A stretch of 64,000 bases of DNA from Apodemus sylvaticus (GCF_947179515.1 NC_067481.1:22150593-22214592), one strand, 5' to 3'. Positions 23,335 through 59,251 are shown, numbered from the stretch's first letter. Program-made: numbers and translations. Notes: generated from the sequence alone by a model not told the origin.

Positions 23335-23455
23335 TCTGAAATAGGTCTCACTATGTAGCCCTGGCTGGCCTGAAACTTGTTGTATAAAACAGGTTGACCT
23401 CAAACTCATGAACAGCCACCTACCCCTGTCTTGTGACTGTGACATCATACCTGGG
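23335..23455 (-). mobile_element. B1-like SINE
   Basis: GGTCTCACTATGTAGCCCTG and the following reverse B1 body. Confidence 0.65.
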
Positions 23456-23464
23456 CCCCTCCCT

Positions 23465-23650
23465 TAATGTCTTTTGAGAGAGTTTCCAGTTGCCTGGAGT
23501 TGGTCAGTTAGGTCCTATCTCCACATCTCAGCTCTGAGATTACAAGTGTACACCAATCTGCCTGGCTTTTTACCTGGCAAATCCTCTAGGATTTGAACTT
23601 GAGCCCTCATGCTTGCAAGGCAAACACTGGCTGAAGCATCTTCCTAGCCC
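23465..23650 (-). mobile_element. B4 SINE
   Basis: GAGATTACAAGTGTACACCA and GATTTGAACTTGAGCCCTCA. Confidence 0.55.
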
Positions 23651-23654
23651 AGTC

Positions 23655-23872
23655 TATGTTTGTTTTCATGTATTTATGTTGATTTTCTGTGTATGAATGT
23701 TCTATCTGCATGTATGTTTGTGCACTGTGTGTACAGTGCCCTTGGAGGCCAGAGGAGGGCGTCAGATCCTCTGGAACTGGAGTTACAGATGGTTGTGCGT
23801 CATCAAGCAGGTGCTGGGTCCTCTTCAAGAGCTACAGTGCTCTTCACCACTGAACCATCCCTCCAGCACCCC
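23655..23872 (-). mobile_element. B3 SINE
   Basis: GGCCAGAGGAGGGCGTCAGA, GGAACTGGAGTTACAGATGG and CCATCCCTCCAGCACCCC. Confidence 0.85.
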
Positions 23873-24609
23873 CTCCTTGTTCTTAACTAACAAAGACTGC
23901 TACCTGAACCCCACTCTCCACTCCTCTGTCAGGCCTCGCATACTTAAATCTCCAGCTTCCTCCACTCCCAATGTCTTTACCCTTCCTCCAAAATCATGAG
24001 TGGTTCCTGGTCTGATTTGGAGACTTCTCTAAAACACTGTACAGTTGTCTTCCAGATGTTTGACTAGGAAGCAGAATTGCTCTCCAGTCCCAGTTTTCCT
24101 CTGATAAACTCACACCCACTGAATGTTGCTGTATTAGAAAATATCACAGTTGTCTCAGCCCTGGAGCCTGACAGCCCCAAGTTAAACCATCTAAGTGCCC
24201 TATAGCAGCACACACATCTAAAATAGGTAACCATCGCCCACCCCACACCTCGCTGCTGGCTGACTGACTTGTCCCATAAATAGCTCAGTGTTACTCGATC
24301 GGACAGCCGCTGCTCACAGGGAGAGATCTTTGTTTCCTGGCACACATGTGCAGGCTCTGGTAGTCAACAAAACCCAGGTCCAGTGCACTGGACCATGGCT
24401 GTAACCTTAGAATCGTGCAAATCAGTAGCTAAGTCATTTTCAGATTGGATTCAAGATGTCCGGTTCCGTATTACCAAAAGCAGTGTAAGAGCAAGTCTGG
24501 GTTTAATGTCTTCCTCCTACTAATATAGCTTCTCCACTCTGGGGAATCCCAGGTCTCTGCCAAATGTGCTGAATTCTCAGGTCTGTCTGAAAAGGTTCCT
24601 AGTAGTTTC

Positions 24610-24783
24610 AGAAAGTCTTTATTTGTTTGTTTGTATATATGTTTGAGTGTACTGTAGCTGTGTTCAGATACACCAGGTCCTATGACAGATGGTTGTGAGC
24701 CACCATGAGGTTTCTAGATTTGAACTCAGGACCTCTGGAAGTGCAGTCAGTGCTCTTACCTACTGAGCCATCTCTCCAGCTCC
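24610..24783 (-). mobile_element. B2 SINE
   Basis: GAGTGTACTGTAGCTGTGTT to GAGCCATCTCTCCAGCTCC. Confidence 0.9.
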
Positions 24784-24849
24784 AAGAAAGCCATTTTCTA
24801 AAGTGTGTTTTTGTTGGTGCAGCTTGTTTTGGTTTTGATGTTGTTTCTT

Positions 24850-24952
24850 TAAGAAAGGGTCACAGGAAGCCCAAGCTGGCCTTGAACTCTTGATCCTCCT
24901 GCCTCCACATCTTGAGTTCTGGGATTAAAGGCTCTACCACAAGATGCCATTA
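24850..24952 (-). mobile_element. B1 SINE, partial
   Basis: CCAAGCTGGCCTTGAACTCT and TTCTGGGATTAAAGGCTC. Confidence 0.75.
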
Positions 24953-25040
24953 AAAATTAAAAATAAATAAATAATCTCACTATTTCTAAGACTAGTGGCT
25001 CAAGCCTGTAATCTTAGGTTAAATTAGAAGACAGCAAGTT

Positions 25041-25215
25041 TAGTGGGCCATGGTGGCGCATGCCTTTAATCCCAGCAATTGGGAGGCAGAGGCAGGCAGA
25101 TCTCTGAGTTTGAGGACAACCTGGTATGCAAAGTGAGTTCCAGGACAACCAGGGCTACCAAGAGAAATCCTGTCTCAAAAAACAAAACAACAGCAATAAC
25201 AAAAAAAAAAGAAAC
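25041..25215 (+). mobile_element. B1 SINE
   Basis: GGGCCATGGTGGCGCATGCC to ATCCTGTCTCAAAAAAC. Confidence 0.9.
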
Positions 25216-25324
25216 AGACGAAATAAAATAAAAAAGATTACAAGTTTAGGGCTGGGCTACAGAGTGAGTGCATAGTCAGGCTAGACAACTTAGTGAGACA
25301 CTGTCTCCAAATAGAAAGTCCAAA

Positions 25325-25400
25325 GGAGGCCTGGAATAGAGGTCAGCTATGGACTGGGTCATAGGTTCAATCTCCATTACAAAAGGAGAACAACAGCAAA
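25325..25400 (+). mobile_element. ID-like fragment
   Basis: GGTCAGCTATGGACTGGGTC and GGTTCAATCTCCATTAC. Confidence 0.4.
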
Positions 25401-25928
25401 CCATTGTAACACAGTAATCCACTCTTCTAGTCGACACATTATATTTCTGTGTTGGAGTGTGTGTACGTGCAAATTTCATAGCAGTAACTCCAAAGGTGAA
25501 CGAACGTTGGGGAGCTTAGCCAGATAAGCCTCTGCTCTGGGTAAGAATATGACAGCTAAGTTCACTAAGATAACACGCAGGCCTCAGTTTGTCCTGAGTT
25601 TCACTGATCTTTCAGATCCTGTTCATCTTCCACCTCACAAAGCCCAAACACCAAATCTGAAGTTATTTTTCGGTTCGCTCCGCCAATCATTCACAATGAC
25701 TGTTGAAACTTATAACCCATGGCGGTGTCAAACAAACGCAGGGACCAGGTCTAGGATATTAAAGCTGTTCGCGGCGCCTTCCCATGCACTGGTTTTTATG
25801 GTTCTGTCTTTTGGCTGCAATAGTCAACACTTCATAAATCCATCTGGGGCCCTTCCCACGGCCATGCTGAGTGTCTGCATTTTGAAAACATGATAAAGCT
25901 CGAAGTCAGTTCGAGAATATTGATCCTG

Positions 25929-26102
25929 GACAGCTGAGATGGTTCCGTGGGTAAAAGCAGTTACTGAGCAACCTGGCAACCTGTGTTTGATCCCTAGAAC
26001 CCACATAAAGGTGCAAGGAAAGAACCCTCTGACCTCTACACATTCACCACAGCACGTGTGCACCTGTGCACACATCACATACATTAATAAAGAAAAAAAG
26101 TT
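25929..26102 (+). mobile_element. B3 SINE
   Basis: ACAGCTGAGATGGTTCCGTG, GTGTTTGATCCCTAGAACCC and an A-rich tail. It ends about 150 bp before exon 2. Confidence 0.8.
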
Positions 26103-26257
26103 ACAGACTTGACTTTTGGTGAACCAAAAAGAGAGAAAACATTCACTTTTAAACCTTGTGTGTATTTACTCCAGTGGTTTTGAAGGGGGTTGGGGACTAG
26201 AAACAAACAAACAAACAAGCAAATCAATCAAAGTCCTTGTTTAACAGGTTGTGAACC

Positions 26258-52059
<25,802 letters not shown>

Positions 52060-53195
52060 CCAGACCTCGCCGCCGCCTGCAGCTTCATCGTCCTCATGGA
52101 GGGACTTTCTGTGGATGTTTTAATTCCATGAATCGCTTCTCTTTGGAAACAATACTCGTAATGTGAAGTGTTCATACTAGTCGTGACTTTAGTGTCCCTG
52201 TGCACAGTGGCGCCTGTGAAGGCAGTGCGTGAGTGTGAGTGTGTGCCTTTGCACGTCGTGTTTTTCTCCACCCCTGCTGTTCAGTCTAAGCCGCCACGCC
52301 AGGGCAGGGGCCCTGCTTGTTTTTACCATGTGCAAAAAGGCAGTCGGTTCCCTGAACCCTGGAACCTGGCCATGTGTCTTAAGGGTGGCTGACCCTTGAC
52401 ACGTGACTGTCCAAGTAAGAGAAGGACAAAGAGAGGAAAAAGCAACCTCTCTCCGAGGAGCCTTTGCTCCTCTGCCAGGTAGTCCATAGTCCAAGCAAAC
52501 TGTCATCGTGTCCGCCTGTCTCCTGAAATGTAGATGACTGTTGATGAAAGCCAGTGCCTCCTGTGTCCCCTGTCCCCTTTAGAAGAGACGGAAATGGGAG
52601 CTGGACCGAGGGTGTTGGGGCAAGGGTGGTCACAGTGTTGGGATGGGGAGTGGCTGTTTCCACCACTTCTGCCCCCTTCACACTGGCTCCCTCTGCCTGC
52701 TCACTCAGTCTCTGTTTCTAAAACTGCCACTCAGCTCGCGTGTGTGTACTCAAGGGGAGATGTGTAACAGAACAGTGGAGAGGAAGGAGGGCCACCCAGC
52801 TCTGAGCGCAGGTTCAGGGGATGCCCTGTGCTTGCTCTGCCAGTGCAGTGTGGGGTGCCCAGTCCTGGCTCCTCGCTGGGCGTGGCCCGTCCATGCCACC
52901 CTCCCCCACCCTGTCCTGTGGCCAGGCCAGGCCTGCATTATCCAAGGCTTTGCTCCAGGCTTCTTGATAACGGCTTTCTGCAAACGTCCAGTAGTGTTTT
53001 TGTTTCTAAATCAGGTCTTTTTTTATGTTTTTTTTTCCCATTTGCACCCTAATTTGACATCAAATTTCTCCCTTCCTGTATCAGATCTTGGGTCCTCTGT
53101 ACCCAGATCACTTCATTTCCCTTCAGTGTCACAGAGTGCCCTGAGGATTAGGTGGTAGGAATGGGACCTGCCAAGCAGGCAGCCAGCACTGTGCA

Positions 53196-53233
53196 GTGCT
53201 GGGTGCTGGGTACTGGGTGCTGGGTGCTGGGTG
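53196..53233 (+). repeat. Heptamer tandem repeat in the 3' UTR
   Basis: About five copies of GTGCTGG/GTACTGG in a row, inside the Stat5b 3' UTR. Confidence 0.85.
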
Positions 53234-53509
53234 CCATTGGGGATTGGGAAAATGCAGCCAGCGCGTTTCCTAGGAAGTTTGGAAAACTGTAAAAGCAAAC
53301 TGAAAGCCTCTGTGTGGTTTGTTCCACAGTCTCCTCTGTAGTGTCTCCAGAAGGAAGGAAGGGGCCGCAGTGGGCCGTCAGGGAGAGGGGCAAGCAGAGA
53401 GCAGTTCCCACTCAGGCTTGCCAAGGCCTCCTTGGCCTCTTCTCCCAAACTGGGGCAGAGCCAGGCCCAGGAGAGGAGCCCCAAAACCTTATTTTTATAC
53501 ATGCAAGTA

Positions 53510-53515
53510 AATAAA
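53510..53515 (+). promoter_or_regulatory. Proximal polyadenylation signal AATAAA
   Basis: AATAAA lies within GTAAATAAACAT, about 1.45 kb after the stop codon. A genomic A-run begins about 15 nt downstream. That suits cleavage here but could also cause internal oligo-dT priming in cDNA data. Confidence 0.6.
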
Positions 53516-54381
53516 CATATTTTTTTTACAAAAAAAAAAATAACTTCTGAATTTATCAGTGTTTTACTGTTAAAGGAAAATACTCCTGCGTAGTAAATTA
53601 TTTATTGGGAGATGAGTTTTTAAAAGCTGCTGTTTGCCTTGGCTTGGTTTTGTACACTGATTTTTCTATGCCTGGTGGAGGCCTCTCGGCCTCAGGTGCT
53701 TGTTGGCTGGAGGAGGTGTGAGGCCCCGCCCCGCCCCCGGAAGGAAGCTGGGACTGCCAGAGGAGTCCAGGCTAGGGACTCTTCCCTACCTGTCCTGCGG
53801 CTGTTTGTCCCAGTAACCCTCACCAGGGTGTGGACTCGACAAATATCCAGATTTATGGTGGGCATGGCCCCAGGGCATGGGGAGAATCGAGCAGCCTGGC
53901 ACCCCTGGGAGGGCCTAAGCTTACTTACTCTCAAGTTGGGCTGGAGAAAGGGGTGCCGAAAAGGGAGGCTTCCACAACGTTGTTCCGCTACCCTGGATTT
54001 CCTGAGGCTGTGCCTGGACCTGGGAGAGGTTTTTAACTGGAAAGTGTGCTTCCTATCTGCATGCTGGTCTCTCTCTCCGCCCGGCCCCTGCACCCAAAGA
54101 CAGGTGAGGGCAGGTCTCCACCCACCTCTTGCCTGCTCACAGACCCACACCTGAGTCAGGAAAGTCTCAGCTTTGGGGTGTGGCATGGGGGGGCGGGCTT
54201 TGTAGAGGTGGAAGGAGATTTGAAGTGGCTATCTCCTACAACGAAAATATTCTTTTATAATTTTTCTTTTTAACGTTTTATTTCAGATACATAGTTTAGT
54301 GTCGAGGCAGATTAGTATATAGCCACCAAAAAGTATTGTGTATAAATTGGGGCAGCCACAAAATTGTGTATTTTATGTTAC

Positions 54382-54387
54382 AATAAA
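54382..54387 (+). promoter_or_regulatory. Distal polyadenylation signal AATAAA
   Basis: AATAAA in ACAATAAAGGCG, followed within 40-60 nt by a U/GU-rich stretch (GGTTCCTTTCGGTCATGTG). It is the last good signal before SINE-dense intergenic DNA and probably marks the end of the main Stat5b mRNA. Confidence 0.8.
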
Positions 54388-54815
54388 GGCGTCTCCTGAA
54401 GGACAACATGGAGTCCTGGTTCCTTTCGGTCATGTGTCAAGGGAGGGTGGCTTTAACAGGAAAACGGTTTCAGTCGTCAGCATGACCCTAAGAAGGGAAG
54501 CTAGTTGGAACTCAGTGGCCTGAGATGACATGCCGTGGACTTTGATTGCAGTCAGGGGCGTCTCTTACCTTCCTGCTGGGAAATGACTGGGAGAGTGGGC
54601 CGATAGCCATCTCAGATTCCCCTCACCCTCTTCCTGCTGGAAAGCCAGCCCTAATGGAGTGCGTTCAGGTTCCTCCCCTGAGCCTGGCATCATGTCGGAA
54701 AGCTGGTGGTGACGGGGCATTGGTTCCCGCCACCCGAGGTCATTATGAAATACAAGAGAACATGAAGGAAGGGTCGGTCACGCAGAGCCTGAGCTGGCCT
54801 TTCTCCCTCTTTTTC

Positions 54816-54898
54816 TGTGGTGCTGGGACTTGAACCAGTAGCCTCGGCATGCTGGGGAAACACTCTACTAATTAGCTACATCCCCTGATGCCCAGCCC
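54816..54898 (-). mobile_element. ID-like SINE
   Basis: GGTGCTGGGACTTGAACC and TAGCTACATCCCCTGATG. Confidence 0.65.
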
Positions 54899-55544
54899 TC
54901 TTTTTCTTTTTGAGACAAGGTTTCAGGCTGTGGGTAAACCCCCGTCTTCCTTTCTCAGCCTCCTGAGTAACGCAACCTCATCAGCAGCCCAAGTGTCCCA
55001 GCCAAACACAAGTGTAGGAAGGAAGAGGCCATCAGCCCGAGGGATAGGCTGAGAGGAAAACACTAGAGGGCTGGAGCCAGGGCATTATGTGTGGGGCAGA
55101 ATGTTCTAGAAGGTTTGGTGCAGTGTAAGGTGAGGCTTCTGCCCATTCCCCACAGGTTCTCTGGAGATCCTGGGCCAGTAGCCGTGCTGTGGGGAGTCTC
55201 TTGGCTAGGGATGAGCCTGTAAGGCAGGCAGGGGACCAAGGGACCTTCCAGGCCTGGCTGAGTGGGATGGTAGGGCACGGAATCTCAGCAAATCAGAATG
55301 ACCAGATGTCCATTTTAAGAGTCCCTGTGTCTTAGTCAGGGTTACTATTGCTGCGATGAAGCAACGTGACCAAACAGCATGTTGGGGAGGAGAAGGCTTA
55401 TGTGGCTTACACCTTCACAGCACTGTCATCAGGAATGACCTGGGGGAAAAGCAAGCAGGATGAAGGTATAGCGTCTGAATACAGTCCTCCGGTGGCTGCT
55501 TGCCGCCGTGAATCTTTTGCTTTCCTTGTGGGTTTTTTCTTTTC

Positions 55545-55705
55545 CATGATTTATTTATTTTTATTTTATGTGCATTGATGTCTAGGTGAGGGTGTTGGAT
55601 TCCCTTGGAATCCCTGTGAGCTGCATGTGGGGGCTGGGAACTGAACCCTGGTCCTCTCTGGAAGAGCAGCCAGTGCTCCTAACCACTGAGCCATCCCTCC
55701 AGCCC
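55545..55705 (-). mobile_element. B3 SINE nested in the rodent repeat
   Basis: TTTTATGTGCATTGATGTCT and CACTGAGCCATCCCTCCAGC. Confidence 0.85.
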
Positions 55706-55953
55706 CTTCCAGCCCCCACTTTTGTGAAGTCAGGTTACAGATACTGGTCCTGTTGGTGGGAGGTCCTTCACAGGTCAAGTCAAAGATGATAGTCACGTGC
55801 ACAGAAGTCCTTCAAAAGACAGAAGTCAGGACAGGAACTCAAATAGTGTAGGAACCTGGAGGAAGGAGCGGATGCTGATGTCATGGAGGAGTGCAGCTTA
55901 CTGGCTTGTTCTCCACGGCTTGCTCAGCCTGCTTTCTTGTAGAACTCAGGACC

Positions 55954-56413
55954 TGTGTAGGCATGTCATTGTGCACTGTGTAAAGAGTATCCTTGCATAT
56001 TATTCAAATGCTGGTTTTGATGCCCCTGGATCTGGTTGCAAAACATTGCTCTCAAATTATTCCCTGATTGATCAATAAAGAGGCTGATCAGCCAATGACT
56101 GAGCAGGGTAGGGAATAGGGCTGGGCTTCCTCCTCAGGGGATGGAGGAGACAGGGAGAGAGGGAGAGGGGATTTGCCACAGAAAGAGTCCAGGAGACACC
56201 AGGAGAAAACACATAGAGCCCGGGGAGCCAGATCAGTCCTGAAATGCAAGTATCACTGGGATTCTGGCTTGGAAGTAGCCAGATTAGCTTAGATAATTAA
56301 AATAGAATAATACTGCTCAGTCATTGTGCCCTTAAAGCTTGTTAAATAAATGAAATAGTCCACTCTCAATTATTTGAGAGCTAGTTGGGTTAAGAGGAAA
56401 ATTGCTACAAGCA
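55954..56413 (+). mobile_element. LTR-like segment, possible solo LTR
   Basis: About 460 bp beginning TG and ending CA, with an internal CAATAAAGAGGCTGATCAGC resembling an LTR polyadenylation region. It interrupts the rodent repeat. No gag, pol or env frame is present. The family is not identified and no target-site duplication was confirmed. Confidence 0.4.
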
Positions 56414-56433
56414 TACTTATTAAAAAGTCACCA

Positions 56434-56583
56434 GGCGGGTGGTGGTGGCACACGCCTGTAATCCCAGCACTCTGGGAGGCAGAGGCAGGCAGATTTCTGA
56501 GTTCGAGGCCAGCCTGGTCTACAGAGTGAGTTCCAGGACAGAGAAACCCTGTCTCGAAAAAACCAAATCAAAAAAAAAAAAAA
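56434..56583 (+). mobile_element. B1 SINE with 12-bp target-site duplication
   Basis: Young B1 flanked by AAAAAGTCACCA at 56422-56433 and 56584-56595. It lacks about 14 bp near CAGCCAGGGCTACA. Confidence 0.93.
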
Positions 56584-56597
56584 AAAAAGTCACCAAC

Positions 56598-56660
56598 AGG
56601 GACCTGGAGAGATGACTCAGTGGTTAAGAGCACAAAAATAAAGAAATAGATCTTTAAAAA
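56598..56660 (+). mobile_element. B2 SINE with large internal deletion
   Basis: ACCTGGAGAGATGACTCAGT ... GAGCAC is joined directly to a tail-like AAAAATAAAGAAATAG. Confidence 0.75.
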
Positions 56661-56849
56661 ACAAAACACTAACACACCTGGCCAGAGGTGTTCCCACCGA
56701 CAATGGGCTAGGCCCTCCTCCATCAATCACTAATTAAGAAAATATACTACAAGCCTGCTTACAGCTCAGTCTTATTGAGTCATTTTCTTAACTGAGGCTC
56801 TCTCCCATGATTCTAGCTTATGTTAAATTGACATAAAATTAGCTAGCAT

Positions 56850-57010
56850 GGGCTGGAGAGATGGCTCAGAGGTTAAGAGCTAGCTGCTCTTCTAGAGGTC
56901 CTGAATTCAATTCCCAGCAACCACATGGTGGCTCACAGCCATCTGTAGTGGGATCTGATGCCCTCTTCTGGCCTGCAGGCATACATGCAGTCAGAATGCT
57001 ATATACACAA
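56850..57010 (+). mobile_element. B2 SINE
   Basis: GGGCTGGAGAGATGGCTCAG to ATGCCCTCTTCTGGCCTGC. Confidence 0.95.
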
Positions 57011-57094
57011 TAAGTCAGAAAACAAAAACAAAACCCTCCCTCCTCCCCTGCCAAAATAAAAAAATAAAAAAAAATTAGTCAGCACACCCTACTA

Positions 57095-57195
57095 TAACCT
57101 GGGCATGATGGTACACCTGTAATCCCAGCACTTGGGAGGTAGAAACAGGAGGATCAAAAGTTCAAGACCATCCTTAACCTTATCTCAAAAAAGGC
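57095..57195 (+). mobile_element. B1 SINE, partial
   Basis: ACCTGTAATCCCAGCACTTG to GTTCAAGACCATCC. Confidence 0.8.
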
Positions 57196-57202
57196 CATCT
57201 AG

Positions 57203-57375
57203 AGGTGAGGTGGTGGTGGCCACGGCAGCCCATATCTTTAATCTCAGCACTCAGGAGACAGAGGTAGGTGGTAAGTTCAAGGCCAGCCTGGTCTTCAAAG
57301 CCAATTCTAGGACATCAAGGGCTACACAATAAAACCCTGTCTTGAAAAAAAGAAAGAAAGGAAGGAAGGAAGGAA
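57203..57375 (+). mobile_element. B1 SINE with (GGAA)n tail
   Basis: TTTAATCTCAGCACTCAGGA to AACCCTGTCTTG, then a short GGAA run. Confidence 0.85.
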
Positions 57376-57376
57376 G

Positions 57377-57550
57377 AGGACTGGTGAGATGGCTCAGAAG
57401 TTAAGAACACTGACTGCTCTTCCAGAAGTCCTGAGTTCAAATCCCAGCAACCACATGATGACTTACAACCAGAAGAGATCTGATGCCCTCTTCTGATGTG
57501 TCTGAAGACAGCTACAGTGTACTTACATATAACAATAAATAAACCTTTGG
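57377..57550 (+). mobile_element. B2 SINE
   Basis: GGACTGGTGAGATGGCTCAG to CTACAGTGTACTTACATATA. Confidence 0.95.
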
Positions 57551-57720
57551 GCAAGTGGAGCTGGAGTGAGTGGTGCTGGAGCAAGTAGGGCCCTGAGCTG
57601 GAGCGAGCAGAGGTCCTGAGTTCAAGTCCCAGCAACCATATGACGGCTCACAACCATCTCATCTGTACAGCTACAGTGTACTCGTATACATTAAATAAAT
57701 AAATAAATGAATCTTTAAAG
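57551..57720 (+). mobile_element. B2 SINE variant with GGAGC-rich head
   Basis: Follows the previous B2 directly. The normal head is replaced by repeats of GAGCTGGAG(C/T)GAG. Then a B2 body (GAGGTCCTGAGTTCAAGTCC) with an internal deletion and an AAAT tail. Confidence 0.8.
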
Positions 57721-57774
57721 AAAAAAACAAAACCAAGCAAGCAAACAAACAAACAGAAAGGGCATGGAGATAGG

Positions 57775-58190
57775 TTGAGCTGGGGAGACAGCCCAGCAGT
57801 TAAAAGCACTTACTGCAGTTGGGCAGTGGCATCCCACATCTTCATTTCCAGCACTCAGGAGGCAGAGGCAGGCAGATCTCTGAAATCAACACCTGGTCTA
57901 CAGAGCAAGTTCCAGGACAGTCAGGGCTATACACAGAGAGAGAAATCCAGTCTCCAAAAGAACAAACAAGAAAATGAAAAACACAAGAGAACTTACTGCT
58001 CTTGTGGAAGGCCAGGATTCAGTCCCCAGCACCCACATGGTGGCTTACAAGCATCTGTAGCTCCAGCTCCAGGCATCCAGTGGCCTCCTCTGGCCTCCAT
58101 GGGCTCCAGGCACACATTTGGTACATGAACATCCATGTAGGCAAATACTTATACCCCCCAAAAAATAAAAATAAATAAATGTTTAAAAAG
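57775..58190 (+). mobile_element. B3 SINE split by a B1
   Basis: The head (GAGCTGGGGAGACAGCCCAG ... CACTTACTGC) resumes at 57991 (ACTTACTGCTCTTGTGG ...) and ends in an AAAT tail. Confidence 0.9.
57817..57990 (+). mobile_element. B1 SINE nested in B3, with 9-bp duplication
   Basis: B1 flanked by ACTTACTGC at 57808-57816 and 57991-57999. The duplicated sequence belongs to the host B3. Confidence 0.92.
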
Positions 58191-58369
58191 AAATAAGAGA
58201 AAAATCCTACTGTAGCCCCAGTGACTATAGCTTGAAGGGAGGCAGGAAAAGCAACAAGGGACAGCTGGGGGACCATTCTAAGCAAGAGAGGATGCTGTCA
58301 TCTGAGAACCCATAGCCTCAGGTCTGAAGCATAGTCACAAGCTAATAACCAACATTGAGAGATGGTTGA

Positions 58370-58507
58370 GGACGGTGGTGGCACACGCCTTTAATCCCAG
58401 CACTTGGGAGGCAGAGGCAGGCAGATTTCTGAGTTCGAGGCCAGCCTGGTCTACAGAGTGAGTTCCAGGACAGCCAGGGCTACACAGAGAAACCTTGTCT
58501 CGGAAAA
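58370..58507 (+). mobile_element. B1 SINE whose tail became a microsatellite
   Basis: Young B1. AGATGGTTGA flanks at 58360-58369 and 58668-58677, enclosing the B1 and the tetranucleotide array. Confidence 0.95.
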
Positions 58508-58597
58508 AGAAAGGAAGGAAGGAAGGAAGGAAGGAAGGAAGGAAGGAAGGAAGGAAGGAAGGAAGGAAGGAAGGAAGGAAGGAAGGAAGGAAGGAAA

Positions 58598-58661
<64 letters not shown>

Positions 58662-58667
58662 AAAGAA
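58508..58667. repeat. (GGAA)n-(GAAA)n array, 160 bp
   Basis: About 21 GGAA units followed by about 17 GAAA units, lying between a B1 body and its 3' target-site duplication. Confidence 0.97.
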
Positions 58668-58881
58668 AGATGGTTGAACTCTAGACTTATTCCAAGTTTG
58701 AGGCTCAAAAAAATGGTGATAAACATTCCGTGGCCCTCTAAGGGCTGGGACCAGACTGTAGCTCAGTGGTAGGATCCCTGCCTGATGTGCAGATGGGGTG
58801 ACAGGGGAGCATGGCACAGGGACGGGTGGGGAGAGCACAGCCGGGAAGAAAGGTGAAGGGGAAGAGTTTGAGCTTCTCATG

Positions 58882-59025
58882 TGCCTCGGATGTAGCTCGG
58901 TTGGCAGAGTGCTCGCCGAGTGTGCACGCAGCTCCGTGTTTGATTCCCAGAAATGCATAACCATCTGTGGTGGTATGGGCTTCTAATGCCAGCATTTGGG
59001 AGGTGGAGGCAGGAGGACCTGATGT
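58882..59025 (+). mobile_element. B4 SINE
   Basis: GGATGTAGCTCGGTTGGCAG (ID-like) and CCAGCATTTGGGAGGTGGAG (B1-like). Confidence 0.75.
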
Positions 59026-59251
59026 AATGTGTTCCATAATATCTAGCTACAATAGCCAGACTTGGGATTTTGAATAGATTTATGAAGTATGTATCAAGAG
59101 CAGAAGTAACTGAATCAATAGTAAGTCACGGATACATAGTAAACATCACACCAGGAGTTCAGAACATCTAGTAGAGATGAGGAGAGCAGTCTGACTGGGA
59201 GAGCCACCAGAGGGAGCACCATCAAACCGGAGGCTTAGAAACAGCCACAGA

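Larger units (their letters stand above)
1..26247 (+). other. Stat5b: Stat5b intron 1, 3' part
   Basis: No coding exon is seen. The interval is a mosaic of SINEs, old L1 pieces, hAT fragments and microsatellites, listed separately. Longer stretches without a recognised repeat are about 190-960, 5890-6600, 8150-10640, 12000-12760, 13800-14950, 15480-16230, 16860-17800, 19780-21090, 23880-24600 and 25410-25920. They show no long open reading frame with codon-like conservation. Some look like candidate regulatory islands (see findings). Confidence 0.85.
52060..54405 (+). other. Stat5b: Stat5b 3' UTR
   Basis: About 2.35 kb of non-coding sequence follows the stop, with almost no interspersed repeats, as expected of a 3' UTR. 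It ends just after the distal AATAAA at 54382. It includes a short heptamer tandem repeat (53196-53233), an A-rich stretch after a proximal AATAAA, and one AUUUA near 53600. The exact cleavage position is inferred. Confidence 0.88.
55330..56850 (+). repeat. Rodent repeat broken by B3, LTR-like, B1 and B2 insertions
   Basis: Starts GTCTTAGTCAGGGTTACTAT (55330). The middle (GGAACCTGGAGGAAGGAGC) is at 55815-55950 and the end (AATGGGCTAGGCCCTCC ... AAATTAGCTAGCAT) at 56690-56850. The order is colinear with the copy at 30427-30842, so the sequences between are later insertions. Confidence 0.7.

Noticed and set aside
1..26247. A Stat5b first exon or CpG-island promoter
   Set aside because: No stretch has promoter-like CpG density with a good donor. 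The known gene size places exon 1 upstream of the window.
53268..53277. TTCCTAGGAA as a STAT site in the 3' UTR
   Set aside because: The four-base spacing is STAT6-like, and a site in the 3' UTR has no supporting context, so it is likely chance.
58335..58964. 209-codon minus-strand frame with Phe/Leu/Ser/Pro repeats
   Set aside because: It is the translation of the (GGAA)n(GAAA)n array and B1.
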